Shown here piece by piece: positions 46,500-54,478 of a stretch of 64,000 nt of DNA (position 1 is its first letter; every line of letters starts with the position of its first letter). The notes beneath the pieces were generated by a model, which made no database searches, was not told the DNA's origin, and was given only the letters and a program-made list of their open reading frames with translations. The stretch comes from Brevibacterium ravenspurgense. Lineage in GTDB: Bacteria; Actinomycetota; Actinomycetes; Actinomycetales; Brevibacteriaceae. Both the position numbers and the translations under genes were made by a program. The stretch covers positions 1 through 64,000 of the forward strand of contig NZ_LQQC01000007.1 in assembly GCF_001584615.1 (NCBI RefSeq), written 5' to 3'.

Positions 46500-47516
46500 A
46501 TGAATCGACCTCGCGTAGTGCTCTTCACCCGAGTGCCCAGCCTCATTGATCACTGTGCCGCGTTGGCAGACGGCATCGGCCTGGGCCTCGACATTCGTCT
46601 GCCGGAAAACGGCGGATGGCAGGATGCCGCACTCGTTCTGATCGGCGATGACATCACAGAAGCCCCGGACGTCGGCAATGTGCCCACCGTCCTGGTGACG
46701 CTGACGCAGTCCAACGCGGTGTGGGCGACCGCGGCGCGGCTGGGGGCTGACACCGTGGCTGTACTGCCCGCCGGTGCGGAATGGCTGACTATCCGCATGA
46801 TCAACGCCGTGGAACCCCCGGCAGAGCCCGCGCAGACGTGGGGTTTCGTCGGCGGAGTTGGGGGAGCGGGCACCTCGGTGCTCGCCTGCGCGGTCGCTCG
46901 CAGTGCCGCCGCGCAGGACATCGACACGGTGCTGCTTGATGCCGATCCGCTGGGAGGCGGGCTCGACCTCGTTCTGGGTGCAGAGGGCAAAGACGGTCTG
47001 CGCTGGCCCAGCCTGGCGGCTTCCCGCGGCAGACTGCGGCCGTCGACTCTGCGGGATTCACTGCCGCGCACAGAGGGACTGGCGGTGCTGTCGTGGGATC
47101 GGACGGGAACGGAAGAGCTCACCCCGGAGGTGTTCGAAGCCGTTATGACTGCCGCGCAGCAGGCCTTTGAGCTGGTGGTCGTCGATTTACCGCGGCATGC
47201 GCCCGTGCAGTGGGCGCGCATGTGCAGCGAACTCACCGTGGTGGTGCCCGGCAGGGTGCGCGCCGCGGTTGCGGCATCACGGGTCGCCAGGCGTCTGGAA
47301 GCGGTCAATTCGGCCGTGCGCATCGCTGTGCGCGACGCAGGCAGGGGCGGTGTTCGGCCCGAACTCGTCGCCGACACCATCGGACTGCCGCTAGTGGGCG
47401 TCATCAAGGACGACCCACAGGCAGCGGCCGCCGTTGACCGCGGCGAAGGCCTGCCGATTGCACGCACCCACGTGGGGCGTGTGGCCGAAAAGATCGTGGA
47501 AGGCGGTTCGCTGTGA
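46500..47516 (+). CDS. ssd: Septum-site-determining protein Ssd / CpaE-like, tad locus
   Basis: This 338-aa MinD/CpaE-superfamily protein has an N-terminal receiver-like region (about 1-105) and a ParA/MinD-like ATPase fold. The P-loop is GGVGGAGTS (118-126): it lacks the signature Lys of deviant Walker A (KGGVGKST), as in mycobacterial Ssd (Rv3660c), so ATP binding is questionable. VLLDADPLGGGLDLVLG (Walker A' region) and LVVVDLPRHAP (Walker B) are kept. It is the first gene of the Tad operon and is thought to position the pilus machinery or affect septation. ATG 46500 has a closely spaced GGAGG. It overlaps tadA by 4 nt. Confidence 0.88.
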   Translation: MNRPRVVLFTRVPSLIDHCAALADGIGLGLDIRLPENGGWQDAALVLIGDDITEAPDVGNVPTVLVTLTQSNAVWATAARLGADTVAVLPAGAEWLTIRMINAVEPPAEPAQTWGFVGGVGGAGTSVLACAVARSAAAQDIDTVLLDADPLGGGLDLVLGAEGKDGLRWPSLAASRGRLRPSTLRDSLPRTEGLAVLSWDRTGTEELTPEVFEAVMTAAQQAFELVVVDLPRHAPVQWARMCSELTVVVPGRVRAAVAASRVARRLEAVNSAVRIAVRDAGRGGVRPELVADTIGLPLVGVIKDDPQAAAAVDRGEGLPIARTHVGRVAEKIVEGGSL

Positions 47517-48739
47517 CTCTTGACGGTCAATGGCTCGATGCAGAGCTCATCCGCGATGTCAGAACCCACCTGCTGGAAAACCCCGGGCCGGTGACAGCGG
47601 GATCTGTTGCAACCGCGCTCGCCCGCAGCGGCCGGGTGGTCGGATCGGCTGAGCTCCTGGAGCTGGTCAGCCGGATCTCGGCTCAGCTGGGCGGGGCCGG
47701 TCCGCTGCAGTCACTGCTCGATGAGCCCGAAACGACGGACGTCTTCGTCAACAGCCCGCAGGACGTGTGGGTGGACAGGGGAAGCGGGCTGGTGCCCGTA
47801 CCGCTGTCCTTGGGAACCGAAGATGATGTGCGGGCTCTCGCTGTGCGCTTAGCAGCACTCGGCGGGAGGCGCCTGGACGACTCCCAGCCCCTGGTCGACG
47901 TGCGCCTGCCCGACGGAGTGCGGCTCAACGCACTCATCCCGCCGCTTGCAGGGGAGCACACCGTGATGTCGTTTCGCGTACCCCGCAGCAAAGGCTTTCG
48001 ACTGTCAGAGCTCATTGAGCGGTCTTTTCTTACCGCTGAGATCGCCGAGGTTCTTCTGGAGCTGCTGGAAGTGCGGGCCAACATCCTCATATCGGGCGGA
48101 ACCGGGTCGGGGAAAACCGTTCTGCTGGGCGCGCTTTTAGCCGAAATACCGGCTGACCAGCGCATTGTCATCGTTGAGGACTCACGTGAACTCAATGTGC
48201 GCCACGATCACGTGGTTCAGCTGGCAGCCCGACAGGCAAACGTCGAGGGCATGGGCGAAGTGTCAATGGCTGACCTCGTGCGCAATGCCCTGCGCATGCG
48301 GCCGGACCGGCTGATCATCGGGGAGTGTCGAGGGGCTGAGGTCCGCGACATGCTCACCGCGCTCAACACCGGTCACGAAGGCGGGTGTGCCACTATTCAC
48401 GCGAATACCGCGTCGGCGGTCCCTGCCCGTCTTGAAGCACTGGGGGCGCTTGCGGGTATGAGTCCGGAGGCTGTGCGCTCCCAGTCGATGACGGCAATTG
48501 ATGTCATCCTGCACATCACCCGCAGACGTGACGGGCACAGGAGGCTCGCCGAAATCGCCGCGCGCACAAGCGCCGAGCACACTGCCCCTACCGAACCCCA
48601 GACTTCTGGTGAGGTGGCGGCGGAAGCCGGCGGCACCTCGGCGGACTTGGCAACAGTGTGGAGCGTTGAACACGGGGCTGGTGCCGGTTGGGATGGTTTC
48701 GTGGACTGGTTGAGGCGGAAGCAGGGGGAGCGGTCATGA
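47513..48739 (+). CDS. tadA: Tad pilus secretion ATPase TadA/CpaF
   Basis: This 408-aa type II/IV secretion ATPase energises pilin export. Walker A is SGGTGSGKTVLLGAL, then the Asp box IVIVEDSRELNV, His box GHEGGCATIHAN and Arg fingers in NALRMRPDRLIIGECRGAEVRDML. The N-terminal domain (GPLQSLLDEPETTDVFVN) is the CpaF type. An Ala/Glu-rich C-terminal 50 residues is unusual. Overlaps: 4 nt with ssd and 4 nt with tadB. Confidence 0.94.
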   Translation: MTLDGQWLDAELIRDVRTHLLENPGPVTAGSVATALARSGRVVGSAELLELVSRISAQLGGAGPLQSLLDEPETTDVFVNSPQDVWVDRGSGLVPVPLSLGTEDDVRALAVRLAALGGRRLDDSQPLVDVRLPDGVRLNALIPPLAGEHTVMSFRVPRSKGFRLSELIERSFLTAEIAEVLLELLEVRANILISGGTGSGKTVLLGALLAEIPADQRIVIVEDSRELNVRHDHVVQLAARQANVEGMGEVSMADLVRNALRMRPDRLIIGECRGAEVRDMLTALNTGHEGGCATIHANTASAVPARLEALGALAGMSPEAVRSQSMTAIDVILHITRRRDGHRRLAEIAARTSAEHTAPTEPQTSGEVAAEAGGTSADLATVWSVEHGAGAGWDGFVDWLRRKQGERS

Positions 48740-49458
48740 TCGTGCTCGCTGCGCTGCTGGCCGCCGCGGCGGCCGGGCTGTGGGTGTGGGACCCCGCCGA
48801 AAGGCGGCTGAATAAGCTGCTGCCGCGCGATGATTCGGATGGGCCTCGGACGCGTGCGGGTGATGGTCTGCAGGGGCTGGTGCGGCGGTTTCGCAAGTCG
48901 GACGCAGCTGATGACGAACATGTGGCGGCCGCTATCGCCGTCATTGACCGGGCTGCGGAACTGCTGCGTGTGGGTGCGGCACCGGCGGCGGTGTTGGAAC
49001 ACCTGTCGAAGCTGCCCGGGCCAGAGGACCTGCAGGCAGCTTTGGCTACGGCGGCGCGTTCTGCTGAGCTTGGGTCTGCTCCGCATCAGGCGATCTCCGC
49101 GCAGGCCGAAGGTCTTCCCGCGCAGTCGAAAGACATTCTGCTTCACATGGCGTCGGTGTGGTTCGTCGCCGAATCTGCGGGTGCCCCTGCGGCGAATCTT
49201 CTGGAGCGGTTTGCAAAGACCGCGCGGATGCAGACGGATTCAGCCCGCGAGCGGGCCATTGCGCTGGCCGGACCCCAGTCGACCGTGAAGGTGCTCACCG
49301 CGCTGCCGCTTCTGTCACTCGGTCTGGCGGTGCTCATCGGCGCTGATCCCGCGGAACTCCTGACTTCCGTTCCCGGTGCCGTGTCGTGCGTCAGCGGGGC
49401 GGTTCTTTTGGTGGTCGGTCGACTGTGGATGCGCCGGATGTTGAAGAGGGCACTGTGA
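48736..49458 (+). CDS. tadB: Tad pilus inner-membrane platform protein TadB
   Basis: The 240-aa T2SF-type protein has an N-terminal membrane segment, a cytoplasmic helical domain (VIDRAAELLRVGAAPAAVLEHLSKLPG) and two C-terminal transmembrane segments (TVKVLTALPLLSLGLAVLIGADP and SVPGAVSCVSGAVLLVVG). It is part of the platform that turns pilin subunits into a filament. ATG 48736 overlaps the tadA stop (ATGA). Confidence 0.88.
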   Translation: MIVLAALLAAAAAGLWVWDPAERRLNKLLPRDDSDGPRTRAGDGLQGLVRRFRKSDAADDEHVAAAIAVIDRAAELLRVGAAPAAVLEHLSKLPGPEDLQAALATAARSAELGSAPHQAISAQAEGLPAQSKDILLHMASVWFVAESAGAPAANLLERFAKTARMQTDSARERAIALAGPQSTVKVLTALPLLSLGLAVLIGADPAELLTSVPGAVSCVSGAVLLVVGRLWMRRMLKRAL

Positions 49459-50099
49459 TGGCCGGGGTGGTCGCCGCGGTTCTCATTGCTGCTGCCGTGT
49501 GGCTGTGGATCGGGGATGCGGATGCGCGGCTCAAGCGGGTGCTTGATGGCGGAGTCGGCCTTGGTGATCGAGCCGGCGCTGATACGCAGAACGCGGGCTC
49601 GGGCGAAGAAAAGAGGTCCTCAGGTTTGTTGGAGGGTCTGCTGGGGCTCAGTCGTGAGCAGAAGAGCGACCCCGGCGAATCTGATGTTGAGGCGCTCGCC
49701 TTCGACCTTGAGCTCACAGCTATTTGCCTTCGCGCGGGTTTGCCGATTGGTCGGGCGTTGGCCCTTGCCGCCGCAGCCGGCGGTGACCGGTCGAATCTGG
49801 GTGCGCTGAGCCGAGCCCTTGAGCTGGGACAGACGGATTTTGAGGATCAGCATCTGAGCGAAGTCATTGTGCTCATCCGCTTCTCAGCACAGACCGGAGC
49901 GGCACTTGCCGGCCTGCTGTCCGCTATGGCCTACGACCTACGCCGGGCTGAACATCAGCGCCGGAGGCTGGCGGCGGCGAAACTTGGAGTGCAGCTGGTG
50001 ATTCCGCTGGGGGCGTGCATTCTGCCGGCGTTCATTCTGCTGGGCGTTGTTCCCGTGGTGCTCACCCTCATCGACGACATGTCGGTGCTGTTCGGGTGA
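49458..50099 (+). CDS. tadC: Tad pilus inner-membrane platform protein TadC
   Basis: This 213-aa second T2SF-type platform protein has one N-terminal helix, a charged linker, the T2SF helical domain (FDLELTAICLRAGLPIGRALALAA) and C-terminal helices (LGVQLVIPLGACILPAFILLGVVPVVLTLI), ending DDMSVLFG. It shares 1 nt with the tadB stop (TGATG). Its last codons and stop form part of a 40-bp sequence repeated at 55091-55130, so the gene's 3' end is the target and left border of the inserted element. The protein itself is complete. Confidence 0.88.
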   Translation: MAGVVAAVLIAAAVWLWIGDADARLKRVLDGGVGLGDRAGADTQNAGSGEEKRSSGLLEGLLGLSREQKSDPGESDVEALAFDLELTAICLRAGLPIGRALALAAAAGGDRSNLGALSRALELGQTDFEDQHLSEVIVLIRFSAQTGAALAGLLSAMAYDLRRAEHQRRRLAAAKLGVQLVIPLGACILPAFILLGVVPVVLTLIDDMSVLFG

Positions 50100-50118
50100 A
50101 GGGCTCCTGCTGGTCGAC
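50079..50118 (+). repeat. Left attachment-like direct repeat (attL), overlapping the tadC 3' end
   Basis: Forty bases identical at 38 positions to 55091-55130. Includes the ATG TCG GTG CTG codons and TGA of tadC. Confidence 0.8.
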
Positions 50119-50220
50119 ATCGATCCGCTCGCCGAACTCGTCGGAGTCGTGGACGCCCGTGCGTGGTGGAACGATGAGGAGTGAACGCTCTCGCGTCGGC
50201 GTTCAGTGGTGGAGGCGCTC

Positions 50221-50325
50221 ATGACGGTCATCATTCACCCTGTTGGATACGTCAGGCGAGGCACCACCCTTGAGTCTGCCTCCGATGTCGTCGAGATTGA
50301 TTGGAAGCGCCGTGAGCAGCGCTGA
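50221..50325 (+). CDS. Small hypothetical ORF, 34 aa
   Basis: ATG 50221 follows GGTGGAGG and encodes MTVIIHPVGYVRRG... ending WKRREQR. The coding-like composition and ribosome-binding site support it as real or as the front of a decayed gene. HPVGYVRR faintly recalls the start of TrmO/TsaA proteins, but the match is too short to assert. It lies between the left repeat and the recombinase stump. Confidence 0.4.
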   Translation: MTVIIHPVGYVRRGTTLESASDVVEIDWKRREQR

Positions 50326-50386
50326 GCTAGCCGAGGTTCTGTAAACGCGCCTACCTTTCACACGAGTAGGAAGGTGGAGCCAGGAC

Positions 50387-50560
50387 ATGGGCCACGAAGA
50401 GCAGGAACAGGCTGCGGGATCAGCATCGTCGTTGCAGGCGGTGGTGTACGTCAGGATCAGTGACGACCCTGAGGGCACCGAGCGTGGAGTGGAACGGCAG
50501 GAGGCTGGCTGTCGTGTCTACGCCACAGCCCGCGGTTGGGAGGTCGCAGGGGTGGCCGTG
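50387..50560 (+). pseudogene. Serine recombinase (resolvase/integrase family), N-terminal stump
   Basis: ATG 50387 follows AAGGTGGAG. After 16 residues the frame reads VVYVRISDDPEGTERGVERQ then GCRVYATARGWEVAGV, the catalytic start of actinobacterial large serine recombinases (the Ser of YVRIS is the nucleophile). Similarity stops near residue 58; the family continues for some 400 more residues with active-site Arg motifs, recombinase and zinc domains, none of which follow. The frame runs on to 50794 but that part overlaps the next gene and is not recombinase-like. This is a truncated remnant next to the left repeat. Confidence 0.7.
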
Positions 50561-50678
50561 ACAGGGATGTGGTGGTCGACGTGGCGGGGTGTAACGCGGA
50601 GCGCAGGTCGGCAAATAAGACCAGTGAGGGCGCGTGGGACAGTCCCGCGCGCCAGGAGACTCCGGAGGTGGAACAGCC

Positions 50679-51845
50679 ATGAGACCACGAAGACGAGTTG
50701 TGTGGACGTGTGCGTCTGCGATCGCAGCGGGGGTGTTCGTAGCGGGCATGGTCGCGCCAGCGCATGCAGAAGGTCCGAACGGTCAAGACGCTGAGTACAC
50801 GCTCGACGCGCTGTCCAGCGGTGACCTTGTCATCGATGGTGCCGAACCCGATGGGAATTTGGGGCGTCGAGCGGCACCGAACGCTGACATCACCGATGGG
50901 GTGCAGCTCGGCACGTTCAAGGGCGATGAGACAGTGATCGTTGATGCTTCTCTCGCCGATCATGGAGCGCTCGCGGCGGTGGACACGGAGCACGTTGATC
51001 TTTCCTGGGAGGGTGTCGACGCGTCACGCAGCTATGCAGTGTTTCGCGACGATGAACTCCTCGCAGAAACGTCTGAGCGGTCGTTCCGCGACTCGGACGC
51101 GGTCCCGGGCGTAATCCATCATTATCGGGTGGAGACCATCCTTCCTGAAGGGGCAGCCCCTCTTCACGACGACGAGGTGACGATCCAGGGGTTCGACGTC
51201 GTGGTACCTGACTCGACGGACCTGGCAGCAGAGGCTGCGGAACATAACACCCAGATTGAAGCAATGGCCGCTTATACGGGATCGACGGTGAGATACAGGA
51301 CGTTCATTCCGCAAGCAAAGCTCAGTGCACCGCGGGCAGGTTGCGGCAGCTATAGGAGCAGCTACAAGTTCGGTGGGGACAACCGCGGCTTCGGTGCCAG
51401 TTCAGGCACGTCTCGCACGAGTATGAACGCGAACGTTCGATGGGACGGCCGGGGACTCATCGGGAGTTCCAAGAACGTCGGCGCAACGAAGGTTTACAAC
51501 TCCAAGGGAAAGCTTGTGGCTACGAAGACAGCTTCTACAAAGGATATGTCTATCAAGCAGCTCGGAAAAACGAAGACCGATGTCGATCTTCGCTTCCGGC
51601 TAAAAGCGGGAAACCCGTTCTGTAAGTACAACTCGATTCAGGGTGCTTTTACGATCACGATCACCAAAAACGGGTCGTACAGCATCATTTCCGGCAGTCA
51701 TCGTCAAATGCCGAATCACGAGGTGTACGTTTCTTCGATCAGTGGAAAGTGGAAGACTGTCTACCAGCGGAAGTACGCAAGTGCCGCGTGCCTGGTGAGT
51801 TGGTTGTGCCCCGAGGCGCAGATGGTGGGTTATGGAAAGTACTGA
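50679..51845 (+). CDS. Secreted protein of the inserted element (possible DUF3238-like C-terminal domain)
   Basis: The 388-aa protein begins with a clear Sec signal peptide (MRPRRRVVWTCASAIAAGVF, cleavage after AHA near residue 28). Residues about 105-155 look like a fibronectin III-type strand set (VDLSWEGVDASRSYAVFRDDELLAETSERSF). The C-terminal 170 residues (YRTFIPQAKL, FGGDNRGFGASSGTSRTSMNANV, NHEVYVSS, WKTVYQ) resemble DUF3238-type domains of secreted Gram-positive proteins; that match is from memory and tentative. Three or four Cys may form disulfides. GGAGG precedes ATG 50679. Its stop lies 14 nt inside the next gene, a membrane protein, so the two are translationally linked. An exported effector is one possibility. 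Confidence 0.75.
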   Translation: MRPRRRVVWTCASAIAAGVFVAGMVAPAHAEGPNGQDAEYTLDALSSGDLVIDGAEPDGNLGRRAAPNADITDGVQLGTFKGDETVIVDASLADHGALAAVDTEHVDLSWEGVDASRSYAVFRDDELLAETSERSFRDSDAVPGVIHHYRVETILPEGAAPLHDDEVTIQGFDVVVPDSTDLAAEAAEHNTQIEAMAAYTGSTVRYRTFIPQAKLSAPRAGCGSYRSSYKFGGDNRGFGASSGTSRTSMNANVRWDGRGLIGSSKNVGATKVYNSKGKLVATKTASTKDMSIKQLGKTKTDVDLRFRLKAGNPFCKYNSIQGAFTITITKNGSYSIISGSHRQMPNHEVYVSSISGKWKTVYQRKYASAACLVSWLCPEAQMVGYGKY

Positions 51846-52275
51846 TCGGCTGCACGGATCTAAGGTCATGTTGCGGCGTCGCGCAATCATGGGAGGTGCG
51901 CTCGTGGGCGGGTTCGCCGCGCAGGCGCTTTACAGCCTTGCGTTCGCCGCGCTTCTGGAAGTCCCGGCGGATAGCCGGTGGCCGCCTGTCGTTGCTGCCG
52001 GTGTCATGGTCGTGGTTGTCGCGGTCGCGACCTGGGGACGGGAGAGACGGATTCGTCGCGTCGCCTGGTCTGCGGTCCTCGCGGCCGTTGTGTTCATCCT
52101 CTCGTACGCTCTACTCGGGGAGATCGGTGATGCTGTGGCCGAGCAGGTGCCCATGCGTGTGAGCGGAGCGCTGGAGAGAATTCACTACTTCTTCGGCCTC
52201 ACGGGCGAGGCGTGGACATCTTTCATCATCTCGATGGTTGTAGCCGCCCTCGTCACGGCTCCACGCCGTGCCTGA
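51832..52275 (+). CDS. Small polytopic membrane protein, partner of the secreted protein
   Basis: This 147-aa protein has four predicted helices (about 18-40, 48-66, 75-95 and 122-142). ATG 51832 lies before the stop of the secreted-protein gene (14-nt overlap). I do not recognise the family. The linked secreted-protein/membrane-protein arrangement resembles bacteriocin-immunity or effector-exporter pairs but is also compatible with unrelated roles. A long hairpin follows. Confidence 0.65.
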   Translation: MESTDRLHGSKVMLRRRAIMGGALVGGFAAQALYSLAFAALLEVPADSRWPPVVAAGVMVVVVAVATWGRERRIRRVAWSAVLAAVVFILSYALLGEIGDAVAEQVPMRVSGALERIHYFFGLTGEAWTSFIISMVVAALVTAPRRA

Positions 52276-52279
52276 CGAC

Positions 52280-52323
52280 AGTGCCCGCCGCGCAAAGATC
52301 TCTTTCTTCGTGCGGCGGGCACT
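52280..52323. terminator. Bidirectional terminator inside the inserted element
   Basis: A 12-bp perfect GC-rich stem (52280-52291 with 52312-52323) with a 20-nt loop, between the convergent membrane-protein and I36-like genes. Confidence 0.65.
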
Positions 52324-52362
52324 TACTTTCCCCAGTCGATGCCACATGGAATCGATGTGCTG

Positions 52363-52869
52363 TCAGGAGCATCTGATCTTGGTGATGCGGGAAACGCTGC
52401 TGGCACCTCTGCCTGCTTTGACTGTTGCCTTCACCTGGGAACCAGCGTAGGCAAGCACTGTGCCGGAACTGCGGGAGTTCTTTACGGAACGCACCTTCCC
52501 ATGGAGCGCAGCGAACGAGGTATATGTTGCAGGGCAGGTCGCGTAACTGAGTTTGTTGCCCCGGAACCCTGCTGCGGAGTAGACGCAGTAGCGTCCCGAT
52601 GCGCATTTGGCGGAGACCTCTCGCGCAGTCGCTGCTCTGGGAGTGGAGCCCGGCGCAGTGTCGGTGGGATCGAGAGTGAGCACGATCGCGCCTTCGCCCC
52701 AGGTAACCTCGTTCCAACCGGTTTGGGAGCCTCCGAAGTCCTCGATTACGTCATCGACGCGTTCTTGCATCGATGTGTCTGTCGGACCTGCTGCCCAGGA
52801 GCTCTGCGGGGCAAGAAGCAAGATCAAGGTCAAGGTGAGCGTGGCGGTAAGGCGAGATGCTCTTCGCAT
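52363..52869 (-). CDS. Secreted I36-type (beta/gamma-crystallin-like) protein
   Basis: This 168-aa protein has a Sec signal peptide (cleavage near AWA, residue 26), an acidic helical segment, and a crystallin-like domain with CASGRYCVYSAAGFRGNKLSYATC, the core of the peptidase inhibitor I36 (SMPI) family. A 45-residue Ser/Gly/Lys-rich end ending SRITKIRC follows. It may inhibit a metalloprotease or simply be a secreted crystallin-fold protein; four Cys fit two disulfides. It lies 36 nt downstream of the CU044_5270-type gene on the same strand and is probably co-transcribed with the sigma factor. Confidence 0.75.
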   Translation of the reverse strand: MRRASRLTATLTLTLILLLAPQSSWAAGPTDTSMQERVDDVIEDFGGSQTGWNEVTWGEGAIVLTLDPTDTAPGSTPRAATAREVSAKCASGRYCVYSAAGFRGNKLSYATCPATYTSFAALHGKVRSVKNSRSSGTVLAYAGSQVKATVKAGRGASSVSRITKIRCS

Positions 52870-52905
52870 GTCGTGGTCACTTTCTTGTGAGAAAGACGAG
52901 ACCGG

Positions 52906-53898
52906 TCAGCGGTCCCAGGCTACGTAATGGATGACAGATGGTGACGCAATGTCCGTACGGTCGTTGCCGATGTAGATGGTCTCAGCTGCGGTGATCGAGC
53001 CCGCGCGGGGCGAGATGATGAGTAGGTCTTCGACGTGTCCGGGGTCGCGGTCTGTGGCGCGGATGGCGATGCCGTCACGTCCGAGGCGGTCGGTGACGCG
53101 GCCCGCGACCTCCAGATTAGGCAGACCGCTGACGTAGGAGAGAAGCGCGCTCTCCTGGTCTCGAGAGAGGACGTTGCTGGAGAGAATGCTGGAGACCTCC
53201 TGGATCGTCTCTCCAGCTCCTAGCGGCTGTTCGCTTCCTGCCACTGTGGCGAGGTAGTCAGCGATCTCTGTCGGTTCAGTCGGCACTGCTTCGGGGTAAG
53301 GAGTGTCAAATTCGCCAGGTGCGAACGTCTCGTCTGACAGCACCGTCCCCGGCGTGGCCAGATGCTCGGTCTTTTGTCCAGGGAATGGGGGCGCAACGGT
53401 AACTACGACGTGTACGTTCCCGTCGCCGACGAACGTGATCTCTTCGTGCCGCGGTTCGACGGACGAGGAGATAATAGTGCCGTTGGCGTCGATTTCGGTG
53501 TTCAGCACCCAGGTTTCCATCCGGATCCTGTTCGGCGGCGGGTCGCGCTGCAACATCAACTTTGCTGACTCGTCGAGAATTTCTTCCGCGGAAGCATCTA
53601 TGTGATCGGTGACGAGCAGTGGTGGGGTCGCCGCTGATGCCGGTGTGTCGGGGAGAATGTTGAGTGTGACGCCCCCGGCTATGGCGAACGCTGCAAGGGA
53701 GGATGCGATGAGCATCAGCCGCCGGCTGAATCGTCGAGGGTGACCCGGGCTGGGCCCGAGTCGTCGACTCGCTGGTGGGACATTTGGGGAGGAGAGAACC
53801 AAGTCAGCGAGTTCTTGTTTCGCGCGCCCCGTCAACGGGAGGTGTCGGTGCCCACTCAGTGGTCGCGCATCGCGGATGCGTCGTTCAAACTCGTCCAT
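52906..53898 (-). CDS. CU044_5270 family protein (anti-sigma-like membrane protein)
   Basis: This 330-aa protein has an N-terminal cytoplasmic segment (MDEFERRIRDARPLSG), one transmembrane helix (about 65-85: RLMLIASSLAAFAIAGGVTLNI) and an extracytoplasmic domain with DPPPNRIRMETWVLNTEIDANG and a C-terminal GRDGIAIRATDRDPGHVEDLLIISP, matching CU044_5270 proteins. These are regularly encoded directly after ECF sigma factors and probably sense surface signals and hold the sigma factor. ATG 53898 overlaps the sigma stop by 14 nt, supporting that partnership. Confidence 0.8.
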   Translation of the reverse strand: MDEFERRIRDARPLSGHRHLPLTGRAKQELADLVLSSPNVPPASRRLGPSPGHPRRFSRRLMLIASSLAAFAIAGGVTLNILPDTPASAATPPLLVTDHIDASAEEILDESAKLMLQRDPPPNRIRMETWVLNTEIDANGTIISSSVEPRHEEITFVGDGNVHVVVTVAPPFPGQKTEHLATPGTVLSDETFAPGEFDTPYPEAVPTEPTEIADYLATVAGSEQPLGAGETIQEVSSILSSNVLSRDQESALLSYVSGLPNLEVAGRVTDRLGRDGIAIRATDRDPGHVEDLLIISPRAGSITAAETIYIGNDRTDIASPSVIHYVAWDR

Positions 53899-54478
53899 CC
53901 TTGACCTCCTCACTGTGAGCGTCCTCGACGGCGTTGTACAGCAACGCTTTGAGCGTCTGTCGGGCACGTAACAGCCGTACCCGCACGGTCACCGTCGATA
54001 TCCCAAGGATCGACGCAATCTCCGCACGAGTGAGGTCTTCCCAATAGGCCATGTAGAGAATCTCGCGGTCGGTTTCTCTCAGTCCTGCCAGAGCCCGGCG
54101 AACATCCAGTGCATCTGCGGTCTCCATCCTGTAGGAGCTATCGCCGCTGAGCCCACCGATCCGGCTAAACAGCTCCGTCGAACGAGCCACGCGCTGGTAC
54201 TCGTTGCCAATGATATTGCGCAACACTTTGTACACCCAGGGCAGAGAGAGATCACCTCCGGACTGATGGTGAGCCCACGTGATCCGGAAGGTCTCCGCTG
54301 CCACATCCTCGGCATCGGCGACTCCCGATAGACGTTGCTGGGCAACCGTGAGGACGAGGCGATAGTGTCGAGCATAGAAGTGCGCGAACACCTCGGCGTG
54401 CGCCACGCTGTCGCCGTCGGCTTCCTGCCTCACCTCGTCTCCTTCCGATCGATCGGATCGATGCCCTCCGAACATCAC
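53885..54478 (-). CDS. ECF-type RNA polymerase sigma factor
   Basis: This 197-aa sigma-70 family factor has region 2 from about residue 27 (FAHFYARHYRLVLTVAQQRLSGVADAEDVAAETFRITWAH) and region 4 at about 125-180 (LRETDREILYMAYWEDLTRAEIASILGISTVTVRVRLLRARQTLK, including the HTH). No region 1.1 or 3. Its CU044_5270-type partner overlaps it and the secreted I36-like gene lies downstream; such modules normally autoregulate. It lies in the right half of the inserted element, transcribed toward the left. Confidence 0.88.
   Translation of the reverse strand: MMFGGHRSDRSEGDEVRQEADGDSVAHAEVFAHFYARHYRLVLTVAQQRLSGVADAEDVAAETFRITWAHHQSGGDLSLPWVYKVLRNIIGNEYQRVARSTELFSRIGGLSGDSSYRMETADALDVRRALAGLRETDREILYMAYWEDLTRAEIASILGISTVTVRVRLLRARQTLKALLYNAVEDAHSEEVKDGRV

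Noticed and set aside
50221-50325. Assignment of the 34-aa ORF as a TrmO/TsaA fragment
   Set aside because: Only HPVGYVRR is similar, too short to separate from chance.
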